Virus record (IMG/VR): IMGVR_UViG_3300013285_000931
Location: 1-20,706 of that record
Source of the DNA: a virus
DNA length: 20,706 nucleotides
Direction: 5' to 3' (one strand)
The notes below the pieces were generated by a model. That model was not told the origin of the DNA, searched no databases, and saw only the letters and a list, made by a program, of their open reading frames with translations. Position 1 is the stretch's first letter. Every line of letters begins with the position of its first letter. Positions 7,027 to 13,752 of the stretch are shown here, piece after piece. A program made the position numbers and the translations under genes.

Positions 7027-7608
7027 TTACCTCTGGTTTGCGAATGGTGCGATATAATCGCCGTCTTTGGTTGTGCTGGTACGCAATGTGTTGTAGACAT
7101 TTTGAATACCAACTGCTTGATTCCATGCATCTTCCAATGCATGGTGTGCTGTTACTGGCGGACGTTGTGGATTGATACCCAGATCAAAGGCCGTGCGCAC
7201 ATCACGCACTTCCCAGAATTTCCAAGGAATTGCACGATTGATTTTGCGAAACACATGCTCGCAAATGATAATATCAAAACAACTGCCATTTGACCACACA
7301 CGTTTGGCACCCCAACAGAATTTGTACAGTTGCGCAAATGCATCCGCAATGTCAATTCTGCCTTCGGGATCAAAGGCTGCTTCCTGTGCTTCTTTGCTTT
7401 GCTTGGCCCACCAAGCAATAGTGTCATCACTGGTGGTTAATCCAATTCTGTCACAGCTATCCATATCTACTTTGACATAGAAACTGTCCATTTCAGGATT
7501 TTGAAATTCCCTACCTAACGGGTCAAATTTGACCGCTCCTATGGTAAGGATTGTGGCGTCAGGAGTTGTTGCTAATGTTTCAAGGTCCAGCATTACATCC
7601 GAATTCAT
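7027..7608 (-). CDS. DEDDh 3'-5' exonuclease (RNase T / DexA-like)
   Basis: This 193-residue protein carries the DnaQ-fold exonuclease motifs: Exo I MLDLETL (D8, E10), Exo II SNGSCFDIII (D112) and Exo III AHHALEDA (H155, D160), giving a DEDDh site. The length and the TTPDATILTIGAVKFD segment resemble the phage single-domain exonucleases related to T4 DexA and to RNase VIII/Rv2179c-type 3'-5' exonucleases. It would degrade single-stranded nucleic acid from the 3' end with two metal ions; DNA versus RNA preference cannot be read from sequence. It overlaps the MazG-like gene by the TAATG junction if the first ATG is used. On its upstream side is the inserted plus-strand HNH endonuclease. Confidence 0.88.
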   Translation of the reverse strand: MNSDVMLDLETLATTPDATILTIGAVKFDPLGREFQNPEMDSFYVKVDMDSCDRIGLTTSDDTIAWWAKQSKEAQEAAFDPEGRIDIADAFAQLYKFCWGAKRVWSNGSCFDIIICEHVFRKINRAIPWKFWEVRDVRTAFDLGINPQRPPVTAHHALEDAWNQAVGIQNVYNTLRTSTTKDGDYIAPFANQR

Positions 7609-7625
7609 ATATTATCTTTCTAAAG

Positions 7626-7685
7626 TTATAAATAAAAGTGCCAGTCGCGATGCTACCAACATCCACTGACTCTAACAGTTTATAA
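7626..7685 (+). promoter_or_regulatory. Late promoter inside RBS-flanking hairpin of HNH gene 1
   Basis: A perfect TATAAATA (7627-7634) is the 5' arm of a nested hairpin. TTATAAA (7626-7632) pairs with TTTATAA (7679-7685), AGTC (7643-7646) with GACT (7668-7671), and GATG (7649-7652) with CATC (7660-7663). The outer 3' arm ends inside the AAGGA ribosome binding site at 7684-7688. A transcript starting at the late promoter would lack the 5' arm, leaving the site free. Confidence 0.6.
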
Positions 7686-7698
7686 GGAACTATCAGCC

Positions 7699-8415
7699 AT
7701 GTATTTACAAAACAAATACTCCAAGTATTATTTTAACATCATCAATAGAGCAAAGTCAAGAGAAATCGCTCCAAACACCTATACCGAAAAACATCATATT
7801 ATTCCAAAAAGTTGTGGCGGAGATAATTCTTCTGCCAATTTGATTAAACTTACTGCCCGAGAACATTTTATATGTCACTTATTATTACCAAAAATGACAG
7901 AGGGAAAAGTTAAAATTAAAATGACTCATGCCGCTTGGCTTATGTGTTGTAAAAATCAAAATGGTATGAGAGATTATAAAATTACATCGCATCTATACGA
8001 AGCGCTAAGAAAGAATCATTCCAAGATTTTAGAAAAGAAAATAGGGATTCTAAATCATAATTACGGAAAAAAAACCGGACGAACTAAAGATGACTTTACC
8101 CCAGAATGGAAGGAAAACATTTCTAAATCTAAAAAAGGTGTAATTAAAGGTGAAAAGAATCCAATGTTTGGTAAAACACATAACACGGAAACTCGTGCTA
8201 AATTATCAGCTACTCGTAAAGCAAGAGCTGGAACCCCTGGCTGGAATGTTAGGCCACCGTGCAGTGACGAAAAAGCTAATAAGATTAAATTAGCTAATAT
8301 GGGCAAACGATGGGTTCATAACATAGCAACTAAAGAACGAAAATATATAGATCCGTTATTAGTTGCTGATTATGTGACTATAGGTTGGGAAATAGGACTA
8401 GGACCTAAATCTTAA
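7699..8415 (+). CDS. Free-standing HNH homing endonuclease with NUMOD3-like repeats
   Basis: The 238-residue protein has an HNH core at residues 31-60: KHHIIPKSCGG (H32, H33), then SANLIKLT (N48) and REHFICH (H56/H60). A NUMOD3-type DNA-binding stretch with short Gly/Lys-rich repeats (GKKTGR.., GEKNPMFGKTHNTETRAKLS) follows at about 120-175. The C-terminal WVHN...YVTIGWEIG module is shared by many phage HNH proteins and, loosely, by the other HNH gene here. It nicks or cuts DNA to spread its own gene. It is on the opposite strand to its neighbours, is A-rich and Lys-rich, has its own late promoter, and its TAA shares a TTAA with the bS21 stop. AAGGA lies about 10 bases before the ATG. Confidence 0.9.
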   Translation: MYLQNKYSKYYFNIINRAKSREIAPNTYTEKHHIIPKSCGGDNSSANLIKLTAREHFICHLLLPKMTEGKVKIKMTHAAWLMCCKNQNGMRDYKITSHLYEALRKNHSKILEKKIGILNHNYGKKTGRTKDDFTPEWKENISKSKKGVIKGEKNPMFGKTHNTETRAKLSATRKARAGTPGWNVRPPCSDEKANKIKLANMGKRWVHNIATKERKYIDPLLVADYVTIGWEIGLGPKS

Positions 8416-8654
8416 TACATTTTTGGTGGAAGTTGTTGATCTCGAATCTTTCTGTTCCAACGACTTTTGGCTTCGCCTTTTTTGCGCTTGCGCTCAGTAG
8501 TGGGTTTTTCGTAGAACTCTTTTGAACGAATGGTCTCCAGCAATCCAGAGTCGTCAATCTTACGCTTGAAACGACGCAGTGCTTGATTAATGTTTTCACC
8601 GTCTTTTACTGTTACCCCAGTGCCTTTACTCTTCGGCTGCATTGTCTTCTTCAT
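8412..8654 (-). CDS. rpsU: Ribosomal protein bS21
   Basis: The 80-residue, Arg/Lys-rich protein has the bS21 core GENINQALRRFKRKIDDSGLLETIRSKEFYEKPTTERKRKK. bS21 sits on the 30S platform near the anti-Shine-Dalgarno region and affects initiation. Phage-encoded bS21 is known in many aquatic phages, where it is thought to exchange into host ribosomes to favour phage messages. The ATG at 8654 has GGAG directly abutting it; the second ATG at 8642 (76 residues) has better spacing from purine-rich GAAGAAG and may be the real start. The gene overlaps the end of the upstream ORF by 17-29 bases, so it is probably coupled to it. Confidence 0.93.
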   Translation of the reverse strand: MKKTMQPKSKGTGVTVKDGENINQALRRFKRKIDDSGLLETIRSKEFYEKPTTERKRKKGEAKSRWNRKIRDQQLPPKMY

Positions 8655-8997
8655 CTCCGTTGTTTGATTCTGCTTTTAGTTTTTCCACAATCCATTCCAA
8701 ATCGTATATACGGTTTTTACTTATCAATTTGTAAGGAGTTATTTCGTCATTGGTGATGTAATGTGTATTGGGCTGTGCCAGTATAAAACTGACGAATTTC
8801 TGTGTAACACTGTCGCAATTGTCCACATCAATAATAACACAGTCCACTTGAATTGCAACACTCAGCAACCAGCTTATATCTGTATCATCGCTGTCATAAA
8901 CAAACACGTTCAAATCATCGATGCTTTGACTCAAAATTGTTTGAAACTGTTCTTTGACATGATTGCTGGGCTTGATCAGCAGGTAACTCAAATTCAT
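8626..8997 (-). CDS. Unknown phage protein with acidic C-terminus
   Basis: The start at 8997 is one base after the stop of the upstream ORF (TAACATG) and gives 123 residues. A longer form would need a TTG at 9063 and a 65-base overlap. The protein has an alternating hydrophobic pattern suggesting an alpha/beta fold (NLSYLLIKP, LNVFVYDSDD, VDCVIIDVDNCDS, THYITNDE), recalling a small Rossmann or receiver-like topology. It ends in an acidic tail GDEEDNAAEE that overlaps the bS21 gene. I do not recognise a family. Its place just before bS21 in a coupled array suggests co-expression. A role in regulation or in binding basic bS21 is conceivable but only a guess. Confidence 0.7.
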   Translation of the reverse strand: MNLSYLLIKPSNHVKEQFQTILSQSIDDLNVFVYDSDDTDISWLLSVAIQVDCVIIDVDNCDSVTQKFVSFILAQPNTHYITNDEITPYKLISKNRIYDLEWIVEKLKAESNNGDEEDNAAEE

Positions 8998-8998
8998 G

Positions 8999-9250
8999 TT
9001 AAACAATCTGTCCGGTGGTGTTATTAGGGTTATTTTTCCCAAGTTCATATAAACGCTCTTCAAAATATTCTAATTGTTCTTCAGTAAAGTGACTGAAGCG
9101 TGGGCCATTCTTTTTAATGTATTCTACGAAATTCAACAGTGCGGGGTCTGCATCATTGCTAGCATGTAGATTTTCAAATTGGCTTATTCCGTATTCTACA
9201 TACAATCTATTTATGGGCTTGCCTGGACGTTTATTGATTTGGCTCCACAA
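8999..9250 (-). CDS. Unknown phage protein, unclear start, possible frameshift partner
   Basis: The only usual start is a TTG at 9250 without a ribosome binding site, giving 83 residues. The frame is open further upstream to 9361 and continues sensibly (EKQNVVTEYIQNAEQANPGS), overlapping the 3' end of the membrane-protein gene. This suggests the product is made as a -1 frameshift extension of that protein, or that an A-run indel splits one gene. The visible part is mixed alpha-helical and polar (YVEYGISQFENL, DPALLNFVEYIKKNGPRF, EEQLEYFEERLYELG) and lacks membrane segments. I do not recognise a family. Confidence 0.6.
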   Translation of the reverse strand: MWSQINKRPGKPINRLYVEYGISQFENLHASNDADPALLNFVEYIKKNGPRFSHFTEEQLEYFEERLYELGKNNPNNTTGQIV

Positions 9251-9294
9251 GGAGCCTGGATTGGCCTGTTCAGCGTTTTGTATATACTCAGTAA

Positions 9295-10503
9295 CTACAT
9301 TCTGTTTTTCACTTGCATCTGACCTGTTGAATCCTTGGTCATGTATATCTTTTTTTTTGATTCACTGTCTGTTGCTTCAAGAGTGATTTCCTTGCCTTCT
9401 CCATCAACATAGCTTTCACCTGTTGCTAGTCTTTCTTGCAATGATTTCTCTTCAACAATTTTGTCAGCTTCTTTCTCAGCTTCTTCCACCATCTTGTTCC
9501 ATTTGTCCAGCTCAGATTCTGTGGCACCTGGAATTGTCAGTTCAGCAACAGTTTGAATCTGCACAACTTGATCAGCTGTTAATGGCGCATCGTCGGGCTT
9601 GTATGCGGGCATAGGTTCAACCACGGGCTGTACAGCCGGCACGGCCATTATGGGTTCGGTGCGTGTTACGGGATCGGGATCTTTTTTGATCGCCTCGGTG
9701 GATTTGTCCATGAACGGCATTGAAAGAATATCTTCTGTATATGTCTTTTCGTCTCGTTTCCATCCAAAGGTCATTTGTGCAGCCAACAACATGATAATGG
9801 CCAACGGATCAAACACCACAATGATTGTGATAATGACCCAAGTAACAGCACGCTCTAAAATGCCTTCACTTGTTTCACCGTAGATAAAGGCTGCAATGTA
9901 TTTTAATGGACCCACTTCTGCTTCCACTTTGCGAATTTCTGCGGCAACAGGAGCACGTTGTTGATTCAAGGCAGCAATGGCCGTTTGAGATTTGGTAATG
10001 TCAGCTTGTATCTGTGTTCTTTCTTTGGCCTGGCGCTGACGCATGGCATTGGCGTTTGCTGCACCTTGATCAGTTTTGCTACGAGCAATAGTTTCGTCAA
10101 CAGCAGCATCCATCTGCTTGAGTGCTTTGCGACTGACTTCAATATTTTCTCGTTCAGTTTTTATCTTTTCGTCATAGATAGCAATCTTACTGGTAACATT
10201 GCCACTCACCAGTGTTTGATCACTGTGTGCTTTGCTCAAGAAACCAAAAATACCCATGCTGGTAATCAACATTAACACAATCACTGCTGTGGTCATGTAC
10301 ACTTTCATCAGGGCCGGAGCACGCTCCCAATTGGCTTTTAACCATGAAGCGCACACAAGTTTACCAACTTCCAAAGCTGAACCCATAATGATAATAGGCA
10401 TCATAGCCGCTGAAAATATTGCAGTAAGACCTATCACGCTGTAATAGATCGCAACCGCAGATATTGTCAAGCCAGTAAGTAGTAGCAGATATGCAAGTAT
10501 CAT
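9295..10503 (-). CDS. Membrane protein with central coiled coil
   Basis: The frame extends to 10698, but the upstream part overlaps the preceding gene; the ATG at 10503 starts a strong membrane segment and lies 13 bases after the preceding stop, giving 402 residues. The topology is two N-terminal helices (1-20, 24-50), a third at about 68-90, a charged helical region rich in Gln/Ala/Lys at about 105-200 that should form a coiled coil, and a fourth helix around 220-245 (TWVIITIIVVFDPLAIIMLLAA). The tail after it is acidic and Pro-rich. I recall similar unnamed proteins in other marine T4-like phages but know no function. Near its 3' end a nine-A run could cause frameshifting into the next ORF. 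Confidence 0.8.
   Translation of the reverse strand: MILAYLLLLTGLTISAVAIYYSVIGLTAIFSAAMMPIIIMGSALEVGKLVCASWLKANWERAPALMKVYMTTAVIVLMLITSMGIFGFLSKAHSDQTLVSGNVTSKIAIYDEKIKTERENIEVSRKALKQMDAAVDETIARSKTDQGAANANAMRQRQAKERTQIQADITKSQTAIAALNQQRAPVAAEIRKVEAEVGPLKYIAAFIYGETSEGILERAVTWVIITIIVVFDPLAIIMLLAAQMTFGWKRDEKTYTEDILSMPFMDKSTEAIKKDPDPVTRTEPIMAVPAVQPVVEPMPAYKPDDAPLTADQVVQIQTVAELTIPGATESELDKWNKMVEEAEKEADKIVEEKSLQERLATGESYVDGEGKEITLEATDSESKKKIYMTKDSTGQMQVKNRM
9350..9358 (-). other. A9 run with A-AAA-AAG heptamer: possible -1 frameshift site
   Basis: The minus strand reads TCA-AAA-AAA-AAG in the membrane-protein frame, ending in the A-AAA-AAG heptamer known from dnaX. The -1 frame is open from 9361 to the stop at 8999 (120 codons), while the zero frame ends at 9295. 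A slip would fuse the downstream ORF to the membrane protein. No clear downstream hairpin or upstream SD-like stimulator was found by eye. A homopolymer assembly error would give the same picture. Confidence 0.4.
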
Positions 10504-10516
10504 GGTTATTCTGTCA

Positions 10517-11224
10517 TTAGAAGTTGATACCAGTTGTGCCCACTGGAGATACTGAAACTGTTCCAAACACAGTGGCTGGTGTCGCGGGCTGTTGGATGCT
10601 GATAGTTGCTTGGCCGTCACCGTTTTGGCTAGCACTGTACACACGATAAGATTTAGACCAACCACTCGTGCTGCCTGAGCAGATTGCGGTGGTGACAATA
10701 TCCTGTAATGCTCGTGCAGTGGTATTAATTATTGTTGATCCATCTTGTCCAAGATATGATGTAAGTGCCACACCATATGATTGTGTTTGATAAGATGGAC
10801 TGTAAGTTCCACTGGATGCTGCGCCAGCTGCTGCTTGAACTTTTGAGTACTCAGGCAGAATAAATTCATCACGATCAAATACCAGGGTGAAACTCAATGC
10901 AGTTGGTTGAAAGTTGGCACTTGTGCCAGCCACAGTAACCAAAGGATCTATACATCTACAATCTGCATAACTGGTAATCAACTGCATAATACGCTCAAAA
11001 CGAACGTTTCCTTGAGCCAACGCAGTTGCATATCCAGCATTGCTGGGCACTCCGCCTGTGTAAACTGTGTTTGCATTCCAATCGTATGGATTTACTCCAC
11101 CTTGTGCGGCTGTGGGGGTACCACTTCCGCTGTAAACTGGATAGTTTGTGGTGTTCATAGTCAAAGTTACGTTGTAGTAACTTGGGGTGATTTGTTCTGG
11201 TGAAATATTGAATCCTGAGGCCAT
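10517..11224 (-). CDS. Probable late virion protein
   Basis: The 235-residue protein is rich in Ser, Thr, Gly, Ala and Tyr with few charges and no membrane segment, as in beta-rich phage structural proteins. Repeated polar stretches such as NPYDWNANTVYTGG and SVSPVGTTGINF fit that view. It has its own late promoter (CATAAATACACTA) and a strong AAGGAG before the ATG, which argues for abundant late expression. The next gene downstream is the membrane protein. I do not recognise the family; a neck, tail or fibre component is possible. Position and promoter are direct; function is inference. Confidence 0.7.
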   Translation of the reverse strand: MASGFNISPEQITPSYYNVTLTMNTTNYPVYSGSGTPTAAQGGVNPYDWNANTVYTGGVPSNAGYATALAQGNVRFERIMQLITSYADCRCIDPLVTVAGTSANFQPTALSFTLVFDRDEFILPEYSKVQAAAGAASSGTYSPSYQTQSYGVALTSYLGQDGSTIINTTARALQDIVTTAICSGSTSGWSKSYRVYSASQNGDGQATISIQQPATPATVFGTVSVSPVGTTGINF

Positions 11225-11247
11225 TATACCTGCTCCTTATTATAGTG

Positions 11248-11255
11248 TATTTATG
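11248..11255 (-). promoter_or_regulatory. T4-type late promoter motif for the 235-aa gene
   Basis: Minus-strand CATAAATACACTATA lies about 24 bases before the ATG at 11224 with AAGGAG between them, which is ideal late-gene geometry. It is in the 38-base gap after the small membrane-protein gene. Confidence 0.7.
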
Positions 11256-11262
11256 CGAGCTA

Positions 11263-11604
11263 TCACTTGAATATGATCAAAGCCAGCAGGGCAGCCTGAC
11301 AGAAAAATCCAAACCCAATGGTCACAATGTTCAAAAAGTCCTTTTGAATAGCGGCTTTCAAGAAGAAACAAAACAGCCCAGCCCAGCCAAACAGCACAAG
11401 ATCCACAGGGGGCATCTTTTCGGTCAACCCTGTCAACACCGCCAACAGCGTGGGAATTGTGGCCAGATGCAACAGCACAACTGCCACCCATTCCATAGTT
11501 TCTGCACTGGCACGGGGTCCATGCTCTTTGAGGTTGCTGATCCACAAATCCAAATCAAACAAATTGTGAATTCCTGTTTTAATTTTTTCAACGATTGAGT
11601 TCAT
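11263..11604 (-). CDS. Small membrane protein, three predicted helices
   Basis: The 113-residue protein has an amphipathic N-terminal third and then three hydrophobic segments at about 38-58, 67-86 and 92-111 (TMEWVAVVLLHLATIPTLLA, VDLVLFGWAGLFCFFLK, IVTIGFGFFCQAALLALIIF). AAGGACC precedes the ATG. It is 8 bases downstream of the cell-wall hydrolase stop, in the same direction. A holin is a natural thought for a small membrane protein next to an endolysin-like gene, but no family motif supports it and the location is the only argument. Confidence 0.7.
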   Translation of the reverse strand: MNSIVEKIKTGIHNLFDLDLWISNLKEHGPRASAETMEWVAVVLLHLATIPTLLAVLTGLTEKMPPVDLVLFGWAGLFCFFLKAAIQKDFLNIVTIGFGFFCQAALLALIIFK

Positions 11605-11612
11605 TGTGGTCC

Positions 11613-12146
11613 TTAGTTGTAAAATACGTGACGGCCAATTTTTGCCACTGGTTTTTTATTCCAGACAGGTTGTACATAATCACCATGAAAGTACAGGGCA
11701 CTTTTTAAGTTGGGAAGTCTAAATCCTTCCAGCAGTACTTTCTTGGCCACTTCCATACTTTCTGTGTATACTGGGCCGTGCAGGGGTTTTAAACTTGCGC
11801 CCGGAATTGTGCAGTACCAACTGAACTGGCACAGTACCTTTTCATACACTATGTTCTTTTGATACACCACTTGGCAGATATCACTGGGGAATTGTCCGCT
11901 TTCTGAGCGATTGATTGTGACTTGCGCCACAGCTACCTTGCCTTCGAATGGCTCGGATCCTGCTTCGTGATATATGTTGCGAGCTAGACAATCCAACTGC
12001 GCTTGTCTTACTTGTGCGGTAACCGGACTTGCTGTTGCTTGGGATTGTTCCAAATGTTCAAATTTGCGAGCAACTGTGATTTGTACTACACCTATGATTG
12101 CCAAGATGACCCAGCAATTTACTGCTATTTTGATAATGCGTATCAT
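11613..12146 (-). CDS. SleB-type cell-wall hydrolase (Hydrolase_2), membrane-anchored
   Basis: I start at the ATG 12146 because AAAGGAG lies 6 bases upstream; an in-frame GTG at 12317 would add 57 unlikely residues. The 177-residue protein opens with a basic stub and one hydrophobic segment (about 5-25), a signal or signal-anchor. It then has the SleB/CwlJ catalytic domain: LARNIYHEAGSEPFEGKVAVAQVTINR, with the catalytic Glu in YHEA, followed by CQFSWYCTIPG and LYFHGDYVQPVW. The family cuts the glycan strand of peptidoglycan as a lytic transglycosylase or amidase. In a phage this fits an endolysin exported by the host Sec system, or a virion-associated lysin. Its neighbour is a small membrane protein. 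Confidence 0.87.
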   Translation of the reverse strand: MIRIIKIAVNCWVILAIIGVVQITVARKFEHLEQSQATASPVTAQVRQAQLDCLARNIYHEAGSEPFEGKVAVAQVTINRSESGQFPSDICQVVYQKNIVYEKVLCQFSWYCTIPGASLKPLHGPVYTESMEVAKKVLLEGFRLPNLKSALYFHGDYVQPVWNKKPVAKIGRHVFYN

Positions 12147-12242
12147 GTTTTTCTCCTTTACGCTGGATGAGGTATCGCTAGTACCGTCATTAAAAATGGG
12201 CTGTGTATATCTCCTATTAAAGTTAGCCTTACTGCTGTTTGC

Positions 12243-12301
12243 CCCAAAATCCTTTGGGCACAATATATAGTTATCCTCTATTGCTAGAGGAAAATAACTA
12301 T
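12243..12301 (-). other. Two stem-loops in the leader of the cell-wall hydrolase gene
   Basis: CCCAAA (12243-12248) pairs with TTTGGG (12253-12258). A longer hairpin pairs ATAGTTAT (12267-12274) with ATAACTAT (12294-12301) and CCTCT (12275-12279) with AGAGG (12286-12290). Neither is followed by a minus-strand T tract, so they are not clear terminators. They fill a 174-base gap between the 132-residue gene and the hydrolase ATG, otherwise empty to my eye apart from the hydrolase RBS. Confidence 0.45.
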
Positions 12302-12320
12302 GTTTATATACGAACACAGT

Positions 12321-12719
12321 TTAACGCCGCATTCTTGAAATGTCAACTGCTTGTTCGTCACTGAAAACGGGAACTGCATTACTCTTGTGCATGGTTGCAA
12401 TACCTTTGACTTTGTTGCCTGTGTATTGTTTAGCCGGTTTGAGAGTGGCATTACCCAACCCTGTATCTACACTCTTGATATGTGCGGTTGTGTTTCGACC
12501 TGCAGGAATAGCCAAACTGTAGAATTTGCTCAAACTGGGTGCAGTCAACCCGCGTGCACGTTTCTTGACCTCAGCTTCAATGCCCCATTTTTTTTGTAGC
12601 TCTCGCCACGACTCGTCCAAATCTCTAGACTTTCTAGCATGTTCTGCTGAAGCAAATTTCTTCTTGCCTTTCTTCTTGCCAGTAGTACTAAGCCACGGAC
12701 CTTCTAAATGCATACTCAT
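12321..12719 (-). CDS. Conserved basic phage protein of unknown function
   Basis: The 132-residue protein is strongly basic. It begins LEGPWLSTTGKKKGKKK, then a helical segment rich in Arg/Lys/Glu (ARKSRDLDESWRELQKKWGIEAE), then a polar C-terminal half with SVDTG and AKQYTGNKVKGIATMHKSN. I have the impression of similar proteins in other T4-like phages of aquatic bacteria, with no assigned role. Its ATG overlaps the preceding stop as TAATG, so it is coupled to the 133-residue gene. No membrane segment is present. The ISRMRR tail and charge suggest nucleic-acid or virion binding, which is inference. Confidence 0.75.
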   Translation of the reverse strand: MSMHLEGPWLSTTGKKKGKKKFASAEHARKSRDLDESWRELQKKWGIEAEVKKRARGLTAPSLSKFYSLAIPAGRNTTAHIKSVDTGLGNATLKPAKQYTGNKVKGIATMHKSNAVPVFSDEQAVDISRMRR

Positions 12720-13120
12720 TAGTGATATCCAATCATCGTAATATTCTTAGCATTTTTGACAATCCAATTTCCATACTTATTATGAAATTTGTCAAACACT
12801 TCACCCAACTTAGTAGGATCTAATGGTAAGTGATAATAGTTAAGCCAAGTCTTAACCACACTACCTAAATCTTCTGTAGATAAATGATTCATAGCCAAAT
12901 TAAGATAATTACTACACAATTCATTTACTGTTTTGATTGATTTACCTTGCATTTCGTTGCCGCAAATATGAGCAAAGTAGTGTGCATCAAATTTTAATTG
13001 ATTCCAAAAGTGTTGCTGTTCCGGTGTCAACGCAATCTCCAAAAGTTTGTAACAGTAATTATTATACTGTATCTTTTGGACTATGTCAACTGAGATTATA
13101 TTCGAAAACTTTGGCCGCAT
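12719..13120 (-). CDS. Unknown 133-aa phage protein
   Basis: This is a mostly helical protein with many aromatic residues and Asn (QQHFWNQLKFDAHYFAHICGNEMQGKS, WLNYYHLPLDP, FHNKYGNWIVKNAKN). Its ATG lies inside the end of the A-type Fe-S carrier gene (25-base overlap), and no other usual in-frame start is available nearby, so translation is probably coupled to the carrier. The residues H47 and H51 with C53 could bind metal, but no family motif is recognised. Function unknown. Confidence 0.7.
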   Translation of the reverse strand: MRPKFSNIISVDIVQKIQYNNYCYKLLEIALTPEQQHFWNQLKFDAHYFAHICGNEMQGKSIKTVNELCSNYLNLAMNHLSTEDLGSVVKTWLNYYHLPLDPTKLGEVFDKFHNKYGNWIVKNAKNITMIGYH

Positions 13121-13422
13121 CCACAGCGGTCACGTTCATTGGGATTGATAAAATCAAATCCTTCATTGAGCCCATTGCGGACCCAATCCATAGTTAAGCC
13201 ATTCAAATAGGCTAGACTCTTGGCATCTACCAATATTACAAAGTCTTTTTGTGCAAAATTTGTCACGCCGGTTTCTGCGATGTATTCATCCACATATTCC
13301 AGTGTGTATGCCAACCCACTGCAACCTGTGGTTTTTACACCCAGTCGGATGCCAACGCCCTTACCGCGCTTGTCCAAACTGTGTTTGATACGTTTACTTG
13401 CTGTGTCTGTTACGATAATCAT
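13096..13422 (-). CDS. iscA: A-type iron-sulfur carrier (IscA/ErpA family)
   Basis: The 108-residue protein is full length for the family. It has GVKTTGCSGLAYTLEY with C34 and the C-terminal CGCGQSF with C100 and C102, the three invariant cysteines of A-type carriers. These proteins accept Fe-S clusters or iron and pass clusters to apo-targets. The cysteine desulfurase IscS lies about 3.4 kb upstream on the same strand, and together they make a partial Isc system lacking scaffold IscU. No Shine-Dalgarno is visible before the ATG, an oddity for this window. IscA and ErpA cannot be told apart by eye. A phage A-type carrier is plausible support for Fe-S enzymes during infection. Confidence 0.93.
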   Translation of the reverse strand: MIIVTDTASKRIKHSLDKRGKGVGIRLGVKTTGCSGLAYTLEYVDEYIAETGVTNFAQKDFVILVDAKSLAYLNGLTMDWVRNGLNEGFDFINPNERDRCGCGQSFRI

Positions 13423-13440
13423 TTAATTTGTGGTTAGTTA

Positions 13441-13686
13441 TTAAGCGGGTAGATAGCGTGAGCCCGTGGGCCCAAAAAGTTGTAACATATTGATTATTCC
13501 TCCTAGCAGGAACATGTCTACTGCAACTAGCAAAGTGAGTAGAATCATTATGAACAACACCAGCAATACAATCACCCAGGATGTCAAATATCTGTCTACA
13601 CAAGATCGAGAATTGAGAACTACTATAACTACACTTGATGTTACACATGCCATCGAAAAAAATTTCAGTACAAGTAAGAACCACAT
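13441..13686 (-). CDS. Small membrane protein, two predicted helices
   Basis: The ATG at 13686 is chosen because AGGAG lies 5 bases upstream; an in-frame TTG at 13716 has no such site. The 81-residue product has a hydrophobic stretch at about 2-24 (FLLVLKFFSMACVTSSVVIVVL) and another at about 36-62 (SWVIVLLVLFIMILLTLLVAVDMFLLGGII). The short tail ends PTGSRYLPA. No family is recognised. It lies 18 bases upstream of the Fe-S carrier gene. Confidence 0.65.
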   Translation of the reverse strand: MWFLLVLKFFSMACVTSSVVIVVLNSRSCVDRYLTSWVIVLLVLFIMILLTLLVAVDMFLLGGIINMLQLFGPTGSRYLPA

Positions 13687-13752
13687 ATCGTCTCCTAACT
13701 GCTGTACTCCGTTCAATGCTTTTTGTAAAATAGCTGCATGATCAACGGTTCA

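Noticed and set aside
10504-10698. 65-residue upstream extension of the membrane protein
   Set aside because: It lies inside the probable virion protein gene and reads as non-natural sequence; the ATG at 10503 begins a membrane helix.
11263-11604. Firm holin call
   Set aside because: Only size, hydrophobicity and proximity to the hydrolase support it; no holin motif is visible.
12147-12317. 57-residue GTG-started extension of the cell-wall hydrolase
   Set aside because: It would hide the signal-anchor and run through the leader hairpins; AAAGGAG supports the ATG at 12146.
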